From DASXMT01 sp963755985 (GTDB lineage: Bacteria; Actinomycetota; Acidimicrobiia; Acidimicrobiales; RAAP-2): DNA of 64,000 nucleotides. The notes below the pieces were generated by a model that was given only the letters and a program-made list of their open reading frames with translations, was not told where the DNA came from and ran no database searches. Below, piece by piece: positions 30,537-38,990 of this stretch. Both the position numbers and the translations under genes were made by a program. Every line of letters starts with the position of its first letter. Positions within the stretch are counted from its first letter, which is position 1. Where the stretch lies: positions 248,001 to 312,000 of the forward strand of contig CAVWLO010000001.1 of the NCBI GenBank assembly GCA_963755985.1, given 5' to 3'.

Positions 30537-32324
30537 TCAGTCGTCGAGGCGAAGGGCGGAGACGAAGGCCTCCTGGGGTACCTCCACCCGGCCGATGCTC
30601 TTCATCTTCTTCTTGCCCTCTTTCTGCTTCTCGAGCAACTTGCGCTTCCGGCTGATGTCGCCGCCGTAGCACTTGGCCAGCACGTCCTTGCGCCGGGCCT
30701 TCACCGTCTCACGGGCCAGGACCCGGCCGCCGATCGCGGCCTGGATGGGCACGTCGAACATCTGCCGGGGGATCAGTTCCCGGAGCTTCTCGCTCATCCG
30801 TCGTCCATAGACGTCGGCTTGGCTCTTGTGGACGATGGTGGAGAATGCGTCCACCGGGACGTGGTTAATCAAGAGGTCGACCTTGACCAGGTCGGCGGTG
30901 GCGTAGCCGTCCGGCTCGTAGTCGAGGCTGGCGTACCCCTTCGTCCGGCTCTTCAGCTGGTCGAAGAAGTTCACCACCACCTCGCCCAGGGGAATGGTGT
31001 AGATGAACTCCAACCGCTCGGGTGAGAGGTACTCCATCCGCACCATCTCCGCCCGCCGGCTCTGGCACAGTTCCATCACCGTCCCCGTGTACTCCGCCGG
31101 GGTGAGGATGGTGGCCCGCAGCATCGGCTCGTCCACGTGATCGAGGTGGGTCGGCTCGGGTAGCTCGCTCGGGTTGTCCACGTCCACCTTGGTGCCGTCA
31201 GTCAGGTAGGCCTGGTAGGCCACCGAGGGCGCGGTGGCGATGAGGGACAGGTCGAACTCGCGCTCGAGCCGCTCCCGGACGATCTCCATGTGCAGGAGGC
31301 CGAGGAACCCGCAGCGGAACCCGAACCCGAGCGCTCGAGAGGACTCGGGCTCGTAGGTGAAGCTGGCATCGTTCAGGCGGAGCTTCTCCAGCGCGTCCCG
31401 CAGGTCGGGAAGCTCGTCGCCGTCGATGGGGAAGAGCCCGCAGAAGACCATGGGCTTGGGGTCCCGGTAGCCGGCCAGCGGCTCGGTGGCGGGATGGGCG
31501 GCAGTGGTGATGGTCTCCCCCGAGCGGGCGCCGCCCACGTCCTTGATCCCGGCGATCAGGTAGCCGACCTCGCCCGGCCCGAGCTCGTCCACGGGTACCG
31601 TGACCGGAGTCCGCACGCCGATCTCTTCGATCTCGTGGTTCTCCCCGGCGTGGATGAACCGGAGCTTGGCCGTCTTGGCCAGCATGCCCTGCATGACCCG
31701 GACGGAGCTGACCACCCCGCGGTACTGGTCGTAGGCCGAGTCGAAGATGAGGGCCTGCAGGGGTGCGTTGAGGTCACCGGACGGTGGGGGAATGCGGTCC
31801 ACGATGGCGTCGAGGAGCTCGGGGACGCCCTCGCCCGTCTTGGCCGAGATGTAGAGGATCTGCGAGGCGTCCAGACCGAGTACCTGTTCGATCTCGGCCG
31901 CGTAGCGCTCGGGGTCAGCCGCGGGGAGGTCGATCTTGTTGAGCACGGCCACGATCTCCAGGTTGTGCTCGAGGGCCTGGTAGCAGTTGGCCAGCGTCTG
32001 GGCCTGGATCCCCTGGGAGGCGTCGACCAGCAGAACCGCCCCCTCGCAGGCGGCCAGGGAGCGGCTGACCTCATAGCCGAAGTCGACGTGTCCGGGGGTG
32101 TCGATGAGGTGGAGGGTGTGGTCCTTCCAGCCCACGCGGACGTTCTGGGCCTTGATCGTGATGCCCCGCTCCCGCTCGATGTCCATCGAGTCCAGGTACT
32201 GCTCGCGCATGAGCCGGGGATCGACCGCCCCGGTCAGCTCCAGGATGCGGTCGGACAGGGTCGACTTGCCGTGGTCGACATGGCTGATGATGGAGAAATT
32301 GCGGATCTGGTCGATGGGGAGCAC
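30537..32324 (-). CDS. lepA: elongation factor 4 (LepA)
   Basis: This 595-residue translational GTPase has G1 HVDHGKST, G3 DTPGHVDF, G4 NKIDLPAAD and G5 SAKTGEG. EF-G-like domains III and V and the LepA-specific C-terminal domain follow (KVDLLINHVPVDAFSTIVHKSQADVYGRRM, KLLEKQKEGKKKMKSIGRVEVPQEAF). Length is standard. It sits next to rpsT, but rpsT is on the other strand with marR between them. Confidence 0.97.
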   Translation of the reverse strand: MLPIDQIRNFSIISHVDHGKSTLSDRILELTGAVDPRLMREQYLDSMDIERERGITIKAQNVRVGWKDHTLHLIDTPGHVDFGYEVSRSLAACEGAVLLVDASQGIQAQTLANCYQALEHNLEIVAVLNKIDLPAADPERYAAEIEQVLGLDASQILYISAKTGEGVPELLDAIVDRIPPPSGDLNAPLQALIFDSAYDQYRGVVSSVRVMQGMLAKTAKLRFIHAGENHEIEEIGVRTPVTVPVDELGPGEVGYLIAGIKDVGGARSGETITTAAHPATEPLAGYRDPKPMVFCGLFPIDGDELPDLRDALEKLRLNDASFTYEPESSRALGFGFRCGFLGLLHMEIVRERLEREFDLSLIATAPSVAYQAYLTDGTKVDVDNPSELPEPTHLDHVDEPMLRATILTPAEYTGTVMELCQSRRAEMVRMEYLSPERLEFIYTIPLGEVVVNFFDQLKSRTKGYASLDYEPDGYATADLVKVDLLINHVPVDAFSTIVHKSQADVYGRRMSEKLRELIPRQMFDVPIQAAIGGRVLARETVKARRKDVLAKCYGGDISRKRKLLEKQKEGKKKMKSIGRVEVPQEAFVSALRLDD

Positions 32325-32458
32325 GGGCTGCCCAGCGTACCGGTGACGGGCCGGTGGCCCGGTCCGGCCCAGCTGCGGCCGGTCGGTCGTTCAGTGCTCA
32401 CCTGTTGGCGGCTCGGGTGATCAGCCTCACCTACTCAAGAAGCAGCTGTCGATCTCCA

Positions 32459-32980
32459 TTAGCTGAGGGGCCGGACGGGTACCTCGAGCAGAGCGGCCAG
32501 ATCGCGGGCAAACATCTCGGTGCCCTCGGCCCCGAGGCCACCCAGGGGTGCAAGGAGCTCGTCCAGGATGGGGAGGACGAAATCGATGGCAAGGCCGGTG
32601 GCCTCGCGTCCCGACTGAGTGAGCGACAGCTGGACTGCCCGCGAGTCGCCAGGGTACGGATCACGCTGGACGAGACCGAAGTCCTCGAGTCTGCGGGCCA
32701 GTTTCGATACGTACAGCGGTTCGAGGCCGGAGTGGCCAGCGAGTTGGCTCTGGCTCGGCTGCTGCCCGGATCGCTCCATGTCGAGCAACGAGCTCAGCAA
32801 CGAATACTGCGCATGGGTCAGGCCCATCGGGGCCAGGACCCGGTCCACCTCCATCCGCCACTTCATCGACAGACGCCAGACCAAGAAGCCCGGGGTGACG
32901 GTCTCGGCGGGCTCGAGATGCTCGGCGGCCCTGGCCGTCGCTGCGCCGATCGAGGTCTCGGGATTCTTTGTCACCGTCAC
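32459..32980 (-). CDS. MarR-family transcriptional regulator
   Basis: This 173-residue regulator has the core VDRVLAPMGLTHAQYSLLSSLLDMERSG, the recognition helix SQSQLAGHSGLEPLYVSKLARRLEDFGLVQRDPYPGDSRAVQLSLTQSG (given in two family blocks) and dimerisation helices at both ends. The GTG start lies 8 bases from an inverted repeat that is a plausible operator. It is divergent from rpsT, with a 281-bp gap. The ligand is unknown. Confidence 0.88.
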   Translation of the reverse strand: MTVTKNPETSIGAATARAAEHLEPAETVTPGFLVWRLSMKWRMEVDRVLAPMGLTHAQYSLLSSLLDMERSGQQPSQSQLAGHSGLEPLYVSKLARRLEDFGLVQRDPYPGDSRAVQLSLTQSGREATGLAIDFVLPILDELLAPLGGLGAEGTEMFARDLAALLEVPVRPLS

Positions 32981-32987
32981 TTATAGT

Positions 32988-33017
32988 ACTTGTAAACAAT
33001 ATACATGTACAACAAGT
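32988..33017. promoter_or_regulatory. AT-rich inverted repeat upstream of marR, candidate operator
   Basis: ACTTGT and ACAAGT arms, 18 bases apart, enclose the sub-motifs GTACTTGTA and ACATGTAC. The region is AT-rich compared with its surroundings. MarR-family proteins usually bind such repeats in their own promoter. Similar GTAC-centred motifs occur before dnaE2. Confidence 0.5.
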
Positions 33018-33261
33018 CCGGGAAACCGTGTCCGGCACGGAGCGGGCCCAGGCCAGGGAAAGGGCGCCCGGTGCCGCCTAGGCCTAGGTAGACACTGAAC
33101 CCGGACGGCGGGTGGTGGGGACGGGATTCCATCCGGGCTGCTAACCTTCACTGTCTCGTCGGGCGCCCCAGGCGGCTCCGGCGCGATTTCGACCGCCAGG
33201 CACATTCCTCCGGTGGTGGGACGGAATGCTCCAGCATGACCGAGCAAGACAAGGACGACTC

Positions 33262-33549
33262 GTGGCCAACATCCGTAGCCAGATCAAACGCAACCGCCAG
33301 AACGAGAAGCTCCGCGCTCGGAACAAGGCGGTCCGATCGGAGCTCCGTACCCGGACCAAGCGGGCCATCATTGCCGCCGAGACGGGGGCCGAGGACAGCT
33401 ACGAAGCGCTGCGGCTGGCCATCAAGCGGATCGACAAGGCCGCGGCCAAGGGCGTCATCCACAAGAACCAGGCTGCCAATCGCAAGGCCCGCCTGATGAA
33501 GCACACTGCGGCCTTCGCCGAGGTCACCGAGGCCGCCGACGAGGACTGA
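33262..33549 (+). CDS. rpsT: 30S ribosomal protein S20
   Basis: This 95-residue protein has the S20 start VANIRSQIKRNRQNEKLRARNKAVRSELRTRTKRA and the conserved KGVIHKNQAANRKARLMKH. The GTG at 33262 is chosen because AAGGA lies 7 bases before it; the longer open frame above is not homologous. It binds 16S rRNA in the 30S body. It is divergent from marR and convergent with the SRAP gene. Confidence 0.96.
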   Translation: MANIRSQIKRNRQNEKLRARNKAVRSELRTRTKRAIIAAETGAEDSYEALRLAIKRIDKAAAKGVIHKNQAANRKARLMKHTAAFAEVTEAADED

Positions 33550-33624
33550 GCCTCTTGGCTCCCTGAGGCCCGGAAACCGACGCGACGGGCATAGAGAGGC
33601 GCCGGCCTGGACATCAGGTAGTCC

Positions 33625-34431
33625 TCAGTCGAAGAGGGTCGGTGCGCTCGCCGGTAGGGGGACGACGTCATCCTCGTCGACATCGACCGGGGCGAGAAGC
33701 CCGGGCTCGTCGTTGGCCACGTTCCCGACTCGCCGATCCACCGGGTGATGGGCCAGCGTGCCCGCCGGAGCCGGCTGCATGAGGGCCTCGAGGACCTCGA
33801 GGTCTTCGGACGGGTCCAGCCAGGGCTCGATGGCCTCTTGCTCGAGGATCACCGGCATCCGGTCGTGTACCGAGGCGACGTCGGGCCCGGCCGCGGTGGT
33901 GATGATGGCGCACGACGTGATCCACGCCGACCGGGCGTCCGGACCGAGCGGGTCGCGCCACACCTCCCACAGCCCGGCCAGGGCCAGGGGCTGGCCGTCC
34001 GCTCGCGTGAAGAAATAGGGCTGGCTCTTCTCCCCCGGCCTGCTTTCTGACTCCCTGTGTTCCTTGCGCTGGTGTTCCTTGTGCCACTCGAAGAACCCGT
34101 CGGCGGGAATGATGGCCCGGCGCAAGCGGAACGCATCGCGGAACGCCGCCTTGGTCGATACCGACTCTGCCCGAGCGTTGAACAGTCGGCCTCCCGAGGT
34201 CGCCTCCTTGGACCACCAGGGAATGAGCCCCCAGCGGAACCGGTCGAGGACGCGCTGCCTGGACCCGGCGGTGTCTGCAGGACTGCCCGTGTCGATGATG
34301 CCGAAGATCTCGGTGGTGGGACCGACATTGAACCGGGGCAGATCGCCCGCGTCGACGCCGGCCGCCAATGCGGCGTCGAAGACCCGGGACAAGCGCTCCG
34401 GTTCGGTGTAGAGGGCGATACGGCCGCACAT
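33625..34431 (-). CDS. SRAP (HMCES/YedK) family DNA-protein crosslink protein
   Basis: This 268-residue protein begins MCGR; C2 is the residue that forms the thiazolidine crosslink with abasic sites in single-stranded DNA. The other active-site blocks are present: FNARAESVSTKAAFRDAF, RRAIIPADGFFEWHKE and SVHDRMPVIL. The C-terminal 50 residues (VGNVANDEPGLLAPVDVDEDDVV) resemble the usual family tail. It protects abasic sites during replication. A Glu/Lys/Arg-rich insert (HQRKEHRESESRPGEKSQ) follows the catalytic Glu. Confidence 0.94.
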   Translation of the reverse strand: MCGRIALYTEPERLSRVFDAALAAGVDAGDLPRFNVGPTTEIFGIIDTGSPADTAGSRQRVLDRFRWGLIPWWSKEATSGGRLFNARAESVSTKAAFRDAFRLRRAIIPADGFFEWHKEHQRKEHRESESRPGEKSQPYFFTRADGQPLALAGLWEVWRDPLGPDARSAWITSCAIITTAAGPDVASVHDRMPVILEQEAIEPWLDPSEDLEVLEALMQPAPAGTLAHHPVDRRVGNVANDEPGLLAPVDVDEDDVVPLPASAPTLFD

Positions 34432-34462
34432 TCACCCCAGGCTATGCGGCACGGGTGGGCGG

Positions 34463-36097
34463 TCAGCCCAGTTCGATCCGACGGGTCAGCTCCACCGTCT
34501 CGAGTAGCCGGCGGTCGTGGGAGACGAGCAGGAGGGTACCGGTGAAGTCGGCCAACGCCGCCTCCAGCTGCTCGATGGCCGGCAAGTCGAGATGGTTGCT
34601 GGGCTCGTCGAGAACCAAGAAGTTGACCCCGAGGGCCTGGAACGTGGCCAGCTCGGCCCGGGTCCGTTCGCCCGGGGACAACGATTCGCCGGGCCGGTTC
34701 ACATCGTCGGCGCCCAGTCCGAACTTGGCCAAGAGGGACCGGGCATCGGAGTGGGTCAGCCCGGTTCGGGCCATGGCCGCCTCGACCACGCTGGTCGTTC
34801 CACCGAGGGATCGCCGGTCCTGCCCGAGCTCACCGACCACGACGCTCGGGCCGAGCCATCGCGTCCCGGACCGGAGGGGCACGCGGCCGAGGATCGCCTC
34901 CACCAGCGTCGACTTGCCCGACCCGTTGGGTCCCACCAGGGCGATCCGTTCGGCCCACCCGAACTCCAGGTCGAGCGGGCCCAAGGTGAACGCGCCCCGC
35001 TCGATGACGGCACCGGCCAGGCGGGCCACCACCGCGCCGGCTCGAGGCGCCTGCTCAATGGTGAAGCGCAGATCCCATCCCTCCCAGGGCTTGTCGACCA
35101 CAGCCAGGGCGTCGAGGGCGCGCTCGGTTCTGCGAGCCCGGGAGGCCAGTTGCTCGGTCCGGTTGATCCGGAAGTCACGCTGGGCCTTGTCGTTGTCCCT
35201 GGGGTTGCGCTTCTCTCGCTGCACCCCCGACGTGGCCCACTGGCGCTCTCGGCGGGCCCGACCGACCAACTCAGCCCGCCGCAACTGGAAGAGGGCGAAG
35301 TCCTCGAGTTGGTGGCGGCGGGCTGTCTCCCGCTCGGCCAGGTAACCGGCCCATCCGCCGTCGTAGAGACGCCCGGTGTGGTCGTGCTCGTCGAGCTCGA
35401 GCACCGAGGTGACGGTGCGGTCGAGAAAGGCCCGGTCGTGGGAGACGACGACCAGGCCGCCGCGATGAGCGAGCACGAAGGCCTCCAGGCGTTCCAGCCC
35501 GTCGAAGTCCAGGTCATTGGTGGGTTCGTCGAGCAAGCTGATGTCGAAGCGGGACAACACGATGGCGGCCAGGGCCAGTCGGGACTCCTGGCCGCCCGAC
35601 AGGGTGGCCACCTGGCGATCGGCCATCCCGTTCCCCAGCCCCAGGTCGGCGAGCACGGTGTCGATCCGCGCATCGAGATCGCCGGCCGACAGGGCCGTGT
35701 AGCGCTGCAATGCCGTCTCGTAGCGCCGGTCGGCCGCCCGCGTGCCGTCCACCAACTTGGTGGCCGCGGCGGCGAGCTCGATCTCGGCCTCGGCGGCCCC
35801 GGTTCGCCGGGTCAACGCGGCCCGGACGGTCTCCCCTGGAGGCGCCTCGTGCTCTTGGGCCAGGTAGCCCACCGTGGCATCGGGCGGGTCCACCCGGATC
35901 GAGCCGGCCAAGGGAGCCTCGGTTCCGGCCAGTAGAGAGAGGAGGGTCGACTTGCCCACTCCGTTGGGGCCCACGACACCGACGCGGTCGGAGGAGCCGA
36001 CGGTCAATGAGACGTCGCGGAGCACCGTGCGGCCGCCGCGGTCGTGAGAAAGGTTGACGGCCATGAGCGTGGCCAACGCAAAGGTCGGTGCGGGCAC
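34463..36097 (-). CDS. ABC-F family ATPase
   Basis: This 544-residue protein has two ABC domains and no membrane part. Domain 1 has GPNGVGKST, LSGGQESRLALAAI and LLDEPTNDLD. Domain 2 has GPNGSGKST, LSPGERTRAELATF and VLDEPSNHLD. A charged linker (RELVGRARRERQWATSG... in the P-site tRNA interaction region) joins them. ABC-F proteins act on ribosomes as translation factors (EttA/Uup type) or as antibiotic resistance proteins. The subfamily is not decided from sequence alone. An internal ATG at 36064 (MAVNLSHDRGG) is a possible start. Confidence 0.9.
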   Translation of the reverse strand: MPAPTFALATLMAVNLSHDRGGRTVLRDVSLTVGSSDRVGVVGPNGVGKSTLLSLLAGTEAPLAGSIRVDPPDATVGYLAQEHEAPPGETVRAALTRRTGAAEAEIELAAAATKLVDGTRAADRRYETALQRYTALSAGDLDARIDTVLADLGLGNGMADRQVATLSGGQESRLALAAIVLSRFDISLLDEPTNDLDFDGLERLEAFVLAHRGGLVVVSHDRAFLDRTVTSVLELDEHDHTGRLYDGGWAGYLAERETARRHQLEDFALFQLRRAELVGRARRERQWATSGVQREKRNPRDNDKAQRDFRINRTEQLASRARRTERALDALAVVDKPWEGWDLRFTIEQAPRAGAVVARLAGAVIERGAFTLGPLDLEFGWAERIALVGPNGSGKSTLVEAILGRVPLRSGTRWLGPSVVVGELGQDRRSLGGTTSVVEAAMARTGLTHSDARSLLAKFGLGADDVNRPGESLSPGERTRAELATFQALGVNFLVLDEPSNHLDLPAIEQLEAALADFTGTLLLVSHDRRLLETVELTRRIELG

Positions 36098-36202
36098 AGG
36101 AGGCCTCCAGGACCGAGGGACGGGTCAATGAGGACTACCGGCTATCAGCGCACAGGGTGAGACTAGTGGCAGCGCCGACGACCCGCTTGTGTCGGCCGAG
36201 AC

Positions 36203-36781
36203 CTACCCCTCGAGCACTCGGAAAGCCAGTCGCCGCCCCCGGCCCTGGGTCAGGGCGAGCGCGATCCAGAGTTGGAAGACGGCATCGATGAGGGCCTCTT
36301 GGTCCGCGCCCACGTAGATGGGTCGGAGTCCGACGCCCTCGATGAGGGTCTCGACGGTCGAGCGGTCGCCCTCGGGCGCGGAGAAGAACAGATCCGCCCG
36401 TCCCCCTGCGAAGACCGGGTCGGCCATGTTCTCGCCACCGAGCGTATTGAACGCCCGCACGTATCGAACGGATGGCGGCAGGGAGGCACGGCTGTTGGCC
36501 ACCGCTTCTCCCATGCGGTTGGTGGCGTCGATGACGACCTTGCCGGCCAGCGCATCGCCGTGCTCGGCGCTGAGGTCGGAGACGGCCGCCGCCGGCAAGG
36601 CGAGGACGACGATGTCCGAGCCGGCCAATGCGTCACCGACGGAGGCAACTCCCGTCGTGGTCCCCGAGGTCACCTGGTGGTCGACGCGGCGAGAACCAAA
36701 GGTGACCTCGTGCCCGGCGTTGGCGAGGGCCCGACCCAGCGTCCCGCCGATGAACCCGGTGCCGATGATGGCGATCTGCAT
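36203..36781 (-). CDS. NADPH-dependent F420 reductase-like protein
   Basis: This 192-residue Rossmann protein begins MQIAIIGTGFIGGTLGRALANAGHEVTFGSRR, with the GxGxxG loop and the Ser-Arg-Arg that suits NADP(H). It continues DIVVLALPAAAVSDL, VVIDATNRMG, VRAFNTLGGENMADP and DLFFSAPEGD. Matches are to the F420-dependent NADP oxidoreductase/DUF domain family, which transfers hydride between F420 and NADP. An F420-type LLM oxidoreductase is also present in the window. The ATG at 36781 is preferred to one five codons earlier because the glycine-rich loop then sits at the usual distance. Confidence 0.8.
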   Translation of the reverse strand: MQIAIIGTGFIGGTLGRALANAGHEVTFGSRRVDHQVTSGTTTGVASVGDALAGSDIVVLALPAAAVSDLSAEHGDALAGKVVIDATNRMGEAVANSRASLPPSVRYVRAFNTLGGENMADPVFAGGRADLFFSAPEGDRSTVETLIEGVGLRPIYVGADQEALIDAVFQLWIALALTQGRGRRLAFRVLEG

Positions 36782-36805
36782 CCCGTTCCTTTCCACGTCT
36801 CTGCC

Positions 36806-37270
36806 TCACTTCACCACACGCCACATCACCACGTGGGGCCCGATATCGGGGTCCTGCCACACGGCGCCGTGCTCCACGAACCCGCCTCGCCGATAGAGGT
36901 TGATGGCCGGTACCCGGGCATTGCACCAGAGCAGGCCGCCACCGAGGTCGGCCACGTGCTTGATGGCCCGGGCGAGGAGCTCGGTGCCGATGCCCCCGTT
37001 GCGCACGTCCTCACGGGTGGCCATTCCCCGGAGTCGCCATGTCGGAGAGTCTGGGGTTGCGTATGTGCCGGCCGGAAACGGAGGGGCTCCGGGTGCCACC
37101 CGAACGGTTCCCACGATCTCGTCGTCGTTCCTGATAGCGGCGAATGTTCCGGTTGCCGGATCGTCGTCGTCGGTGAGTGCCATCTGGGCGACGGTCTCAT
37201 GGGGGCGCAGCACCGCTTGGCGCAGCTCGAAGGTCGCCGTTGCCTCCACCTGGTCGACACGAAATTCCAC
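36806..37270 (-). CDS. GNAT-family N-acetyltransferase
   Basis: This 154-residue protein has the acetyl-CoA-binding motif A RLRGMATREDVRNGGIGTELLARAI (R/Q-x-x-G-x-G/A variant) and motif B LWCNARVPAINLYRRGGFVEHG. The N-terminus ATFELRQAVLRPHETVAQM is typical of ElaA-like and other GNATs. The GTG at 37270 is used because sequence above it is not homologous. The substrate is unknown. It lies 24 bp upstream of the F420 reductase-like gene on the same strand. Confidence 0.85.
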   Translation of the reverse strand: MEFRVDQVEATATFELRQAVLRPHETVAQMALTDDDDPATGTFAAIRNDDEIVGTVRVAPGAPPFPAGTYATPDSPTWRLRGMATREDVRNGGIGTELLARAIKHVADLGGGLLWCNARVPAINLYRRGGFVEHGAVWQDPDIGPHVVMWRVVK

Positions 37271-37329
37271 GATGGGAGGGTATCGCCGGGGATGGCTGTA
37301 CCGGCTGGACAGGCCGCACCGTGAGGCGG

Positions 37330-37773
37330 TCAAGTTGTAACGGGCTGATACCTGGCAACCGAAAAGGCGAGCAACAACGGCACGTCGATGGCGAACATGG
37401 CCAGCATCACGCTGAACAGGGTCAGTTGGCGAGCGGGGGTGTGGTCATAGATGAACACGTACTCCAAGATGCCGGCAATCACCAGGTAGGCGACCAATGC
37501 CCAACCGAAGACCTGAAAGAACTTGTTCCAGGCGAACTCCTTGATCCTGGCCACCAGGGCCACGTTGACCAACAAGACCAGGCCGGCGGCAATGGCCAGG
37601 ATAACCGGTGGCACCAGGGTGGCCGGGTGCCCGACCTGTGCAGCCATATAGACCCCACCGACCACGACCAGAGCCAACGTGACCGTGGCCAGCTTGGCCA
37701 CCGGCGGTAGTTGTGCCTGGCGGGCGTCGACCTCGTCGAGCGCGGGCTGGGCCGTCTCCTCGACGTCGGTCAT
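37330..37773 (-). CDS. four-helix membrane protein of unknown function
   Basis: This 147-residue protein has four predicted transmembrane helices: LATVTLALVVVGGVYMAAQV, LVPPVILAIAAGLVLLVNVALVA, FQVFGWALVAYLVIAGILEYVFI and LFSVMLAMFAIDVPLLLAFSVA. The charged N-terminus is cytosolic-type. It overlaps the preceding gene by four bases (ATGA), so the two are translationally coupled and likely form a complex. No named family is recognised. Confidence 0.75.
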   Translation of the reverse strand: MTDVEETAQPALDEVDARQAQLPPVAKLATVTLALVVVGGVYMAAQVGHPATLVPPVILAIAAGLVLLVNVALVARIKEFAWNKFFQVFGWALVAYLVIAGILEYVFIYDHTPARQLTLFSVMLAMFAIDVPLLLAFSVARYQPVTT

Positions 37774-38390
37774 CGGCTAGCCAGAAAGGTCATAATGACG
37801 ATCGTGGCGATCTGCATCACTCCGGTGATCCCCGCCGTATAGATGAAGACTTTCATCAGCCGCCCGATGCGTTCGCCATTGGGGTGGGGCTTCTTGAGCT
37901 CGAAGAGGACGGCCAGGTTGGCCGGCTCGAGCAGACCGAGGGCAATGATCGCCATCACGCCGACGATGATGTAGGAGGCCACCAGCCAAGCGTGGTGCGG
38001 GTAACTGGCGTTCAGGTTGCCCATGTGGCGAGCGAGCTGGAACCCGGCCCCCAGGGTCATCGCCACCAAGGTGGGCATGATGATGACCATCTTCGGCATG
38101 AGCCTGGTGGTGAACTCGATTCTGGCCGGGACGGAGAGCCGGCCCAGAATCGGCCCGATGATCAGGCCCAGGAACAGGTCGATGCCGGTCCACAAAGCGC
38201 CGCCGCCTACGTGGAAAAGCGTGAGCGCCCACAAGCTGTTGCTGGCGATGGCCGCGATGAGGCCCGCCAGCAGGGCTGCGGCGATCGGAAGGCCTCGGAC
38301 CGGAACGATCGAGAACGCAGGGACCACGGGTGGCCCCTCGACAGCAGGGGGCGGCGGAGCGGCACCAACGTGGACGGCGGTATCGGCCAT
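37770..38390 (-). CDS. polytopic membrane protein, possible DUF2269-like
   Basis: This 206-residue protein has a Pro-rich cytosolic start (about 30 residues) and about five hydrophobic helices. These include LPIAAALLAGLIAAIASNSLWALTLFHVGGGALWTGIDLFLGLIIGPIL (two helices), VIIMPTLVAMTLGAGFQLA, WLVASYIIVGVMAIIALGLLEPANLAVL and VFIYTAGITGVMQIATIVIMT. The FHVGGGALWTGIDL block, with a His and a Trp, resembles DUF2269-type or heme-associated membrane proteins. The resemblance is weak. It is the first gene of a two-gene unit behind an unusual long leader. Confidence 0.65.
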   Translation of the reverse strand: MADTAVHVGAAPPPPAVEGPPVVPAFSIVPVRGLPIAAALLAGLIAAIASNSLWALTLFHVGGGALWTGIDLFLGLIIGPILGRLSVPARIEFTTRLMPKMVIIMPTLVAMTLGAGFQLARHMGNLNASYPHHAWLVASYIIVGVMAIIALGLLEPANLAVLFELKKPHPNGERIGRLMKVFIYTAGITGVMQIATIVIMTFLASR

Positions 38391-38569
38391 TGAGTCTGGC
38401 TCCTATCTCGACCTGTCACTGGCTGAGTTCGCCAGGTGCCACTCGGTGGTCGTCGGGGGTGATGATACGCCTCCAATTCTCACATTTCAATCCTCGAATC
38501 GCTGCTCGTCCTCGTCCCTACCCGGGGGTCGAGCTGGGTCGAGGGCGGCGGCGAAGAGCGACGAGATAG

Positions 38570-38668
38570 AGGAGGGGGGAGAAAAGAAATGGGGAAGGAA
38601 GAGGGAGAAGGGTGGAGGCGGTGGGCGGGTGGGAGGAGGCCAGGAGGGTGGGAGGAGGAGCCAAGACG
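38570..38668 (-). promoter_or_regulatory. C-rich, G-poor tract (plus strand polypurine), possible rut-like element
   Basis: For nearly 100 bases the minus-strand transcript would be almost entirely pyrimidine, rich in C and poor in G. The plus strand is purine-rich with many GGG/GGGG runs, so it could also form G-quadruplexes. It lies within the 600-bp gap between the membrane-protein pair and the dehydrogenase gene. Rho utilisation sites have this composition. No gene was found here. Confidence 0.45.
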
Positions 38669-38690
38669 GCAGCTGAGCCCGGAACGCGCC

Positions 38691-38718
38691 GAAGGGCGCC
38701 CCCGAGGGGACGCCCTTC
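38691..38718 (-). terminator. strong GC hairpin in the leader of the membrane-protein pair
   Basis: Arms GAAGGGCG and CGCCCTTC enclose CCCC/GGGG with a three-base loop, giving about 12 base pairs with a single bulge. It lacks a long U-run after it on either strand. It may be an attenuator or a structural RNA element rather than a classical terminator. Confidence 0.4.
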
Positions 38719-38841
38719 AGTTGTTAGTACGGATGTTGAAAGGCACCGAACACTCCGGGCTGCGCCGAGCGGGACTAGTTCCCGGCTAGAGGGTTCAGCG
38801 GGTAACTGGCTGGGATTCGCCAGGTGGTCCGACAAGCCGCC

Positions 38842-38886
38842 TTAGCGGCCAGCCACCTCCAGAGTCCCACGTCTATGACTTATCAG
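38842..38886 (-). other. putative 14-residue leader ORF with extreme Shine-Dalgarno
   Basis: A stretch of 14 codons (CTG start, ending EVAGR and TAA) is preceded by AGAAAGGAGGTG at 38893-38904, complementary to the full 3' end of 16S rRNA. The SD-to-CTG spacing is 8 bases. A GTG inside the SD is also in frame. It is followed by a structured region and a strong hairpin before the membrane-protein genes. The start codon is unusual and translation is unproven. Confidence 0.4.
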
Positions 38887-38990
38887 TTGGACCACCTCCT
38901 TTCTCTGGTGCACACATGGTAACGAATCCGCAGCCGTTTGTGACGGCATTCGGGTCGGATTTTTGCGCGGGCCCGACCGTCGGTCTTCCG

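Noticed and set aside
38886..38904. 3' end of a 16S rRNA gene on the plus strand
   Set aside because: 18 of 19 bases match the tail, but upstream sequence has no 16S helix 45 or other rRNA; the minus-strand Shine-Dalgarno reading explains it better.
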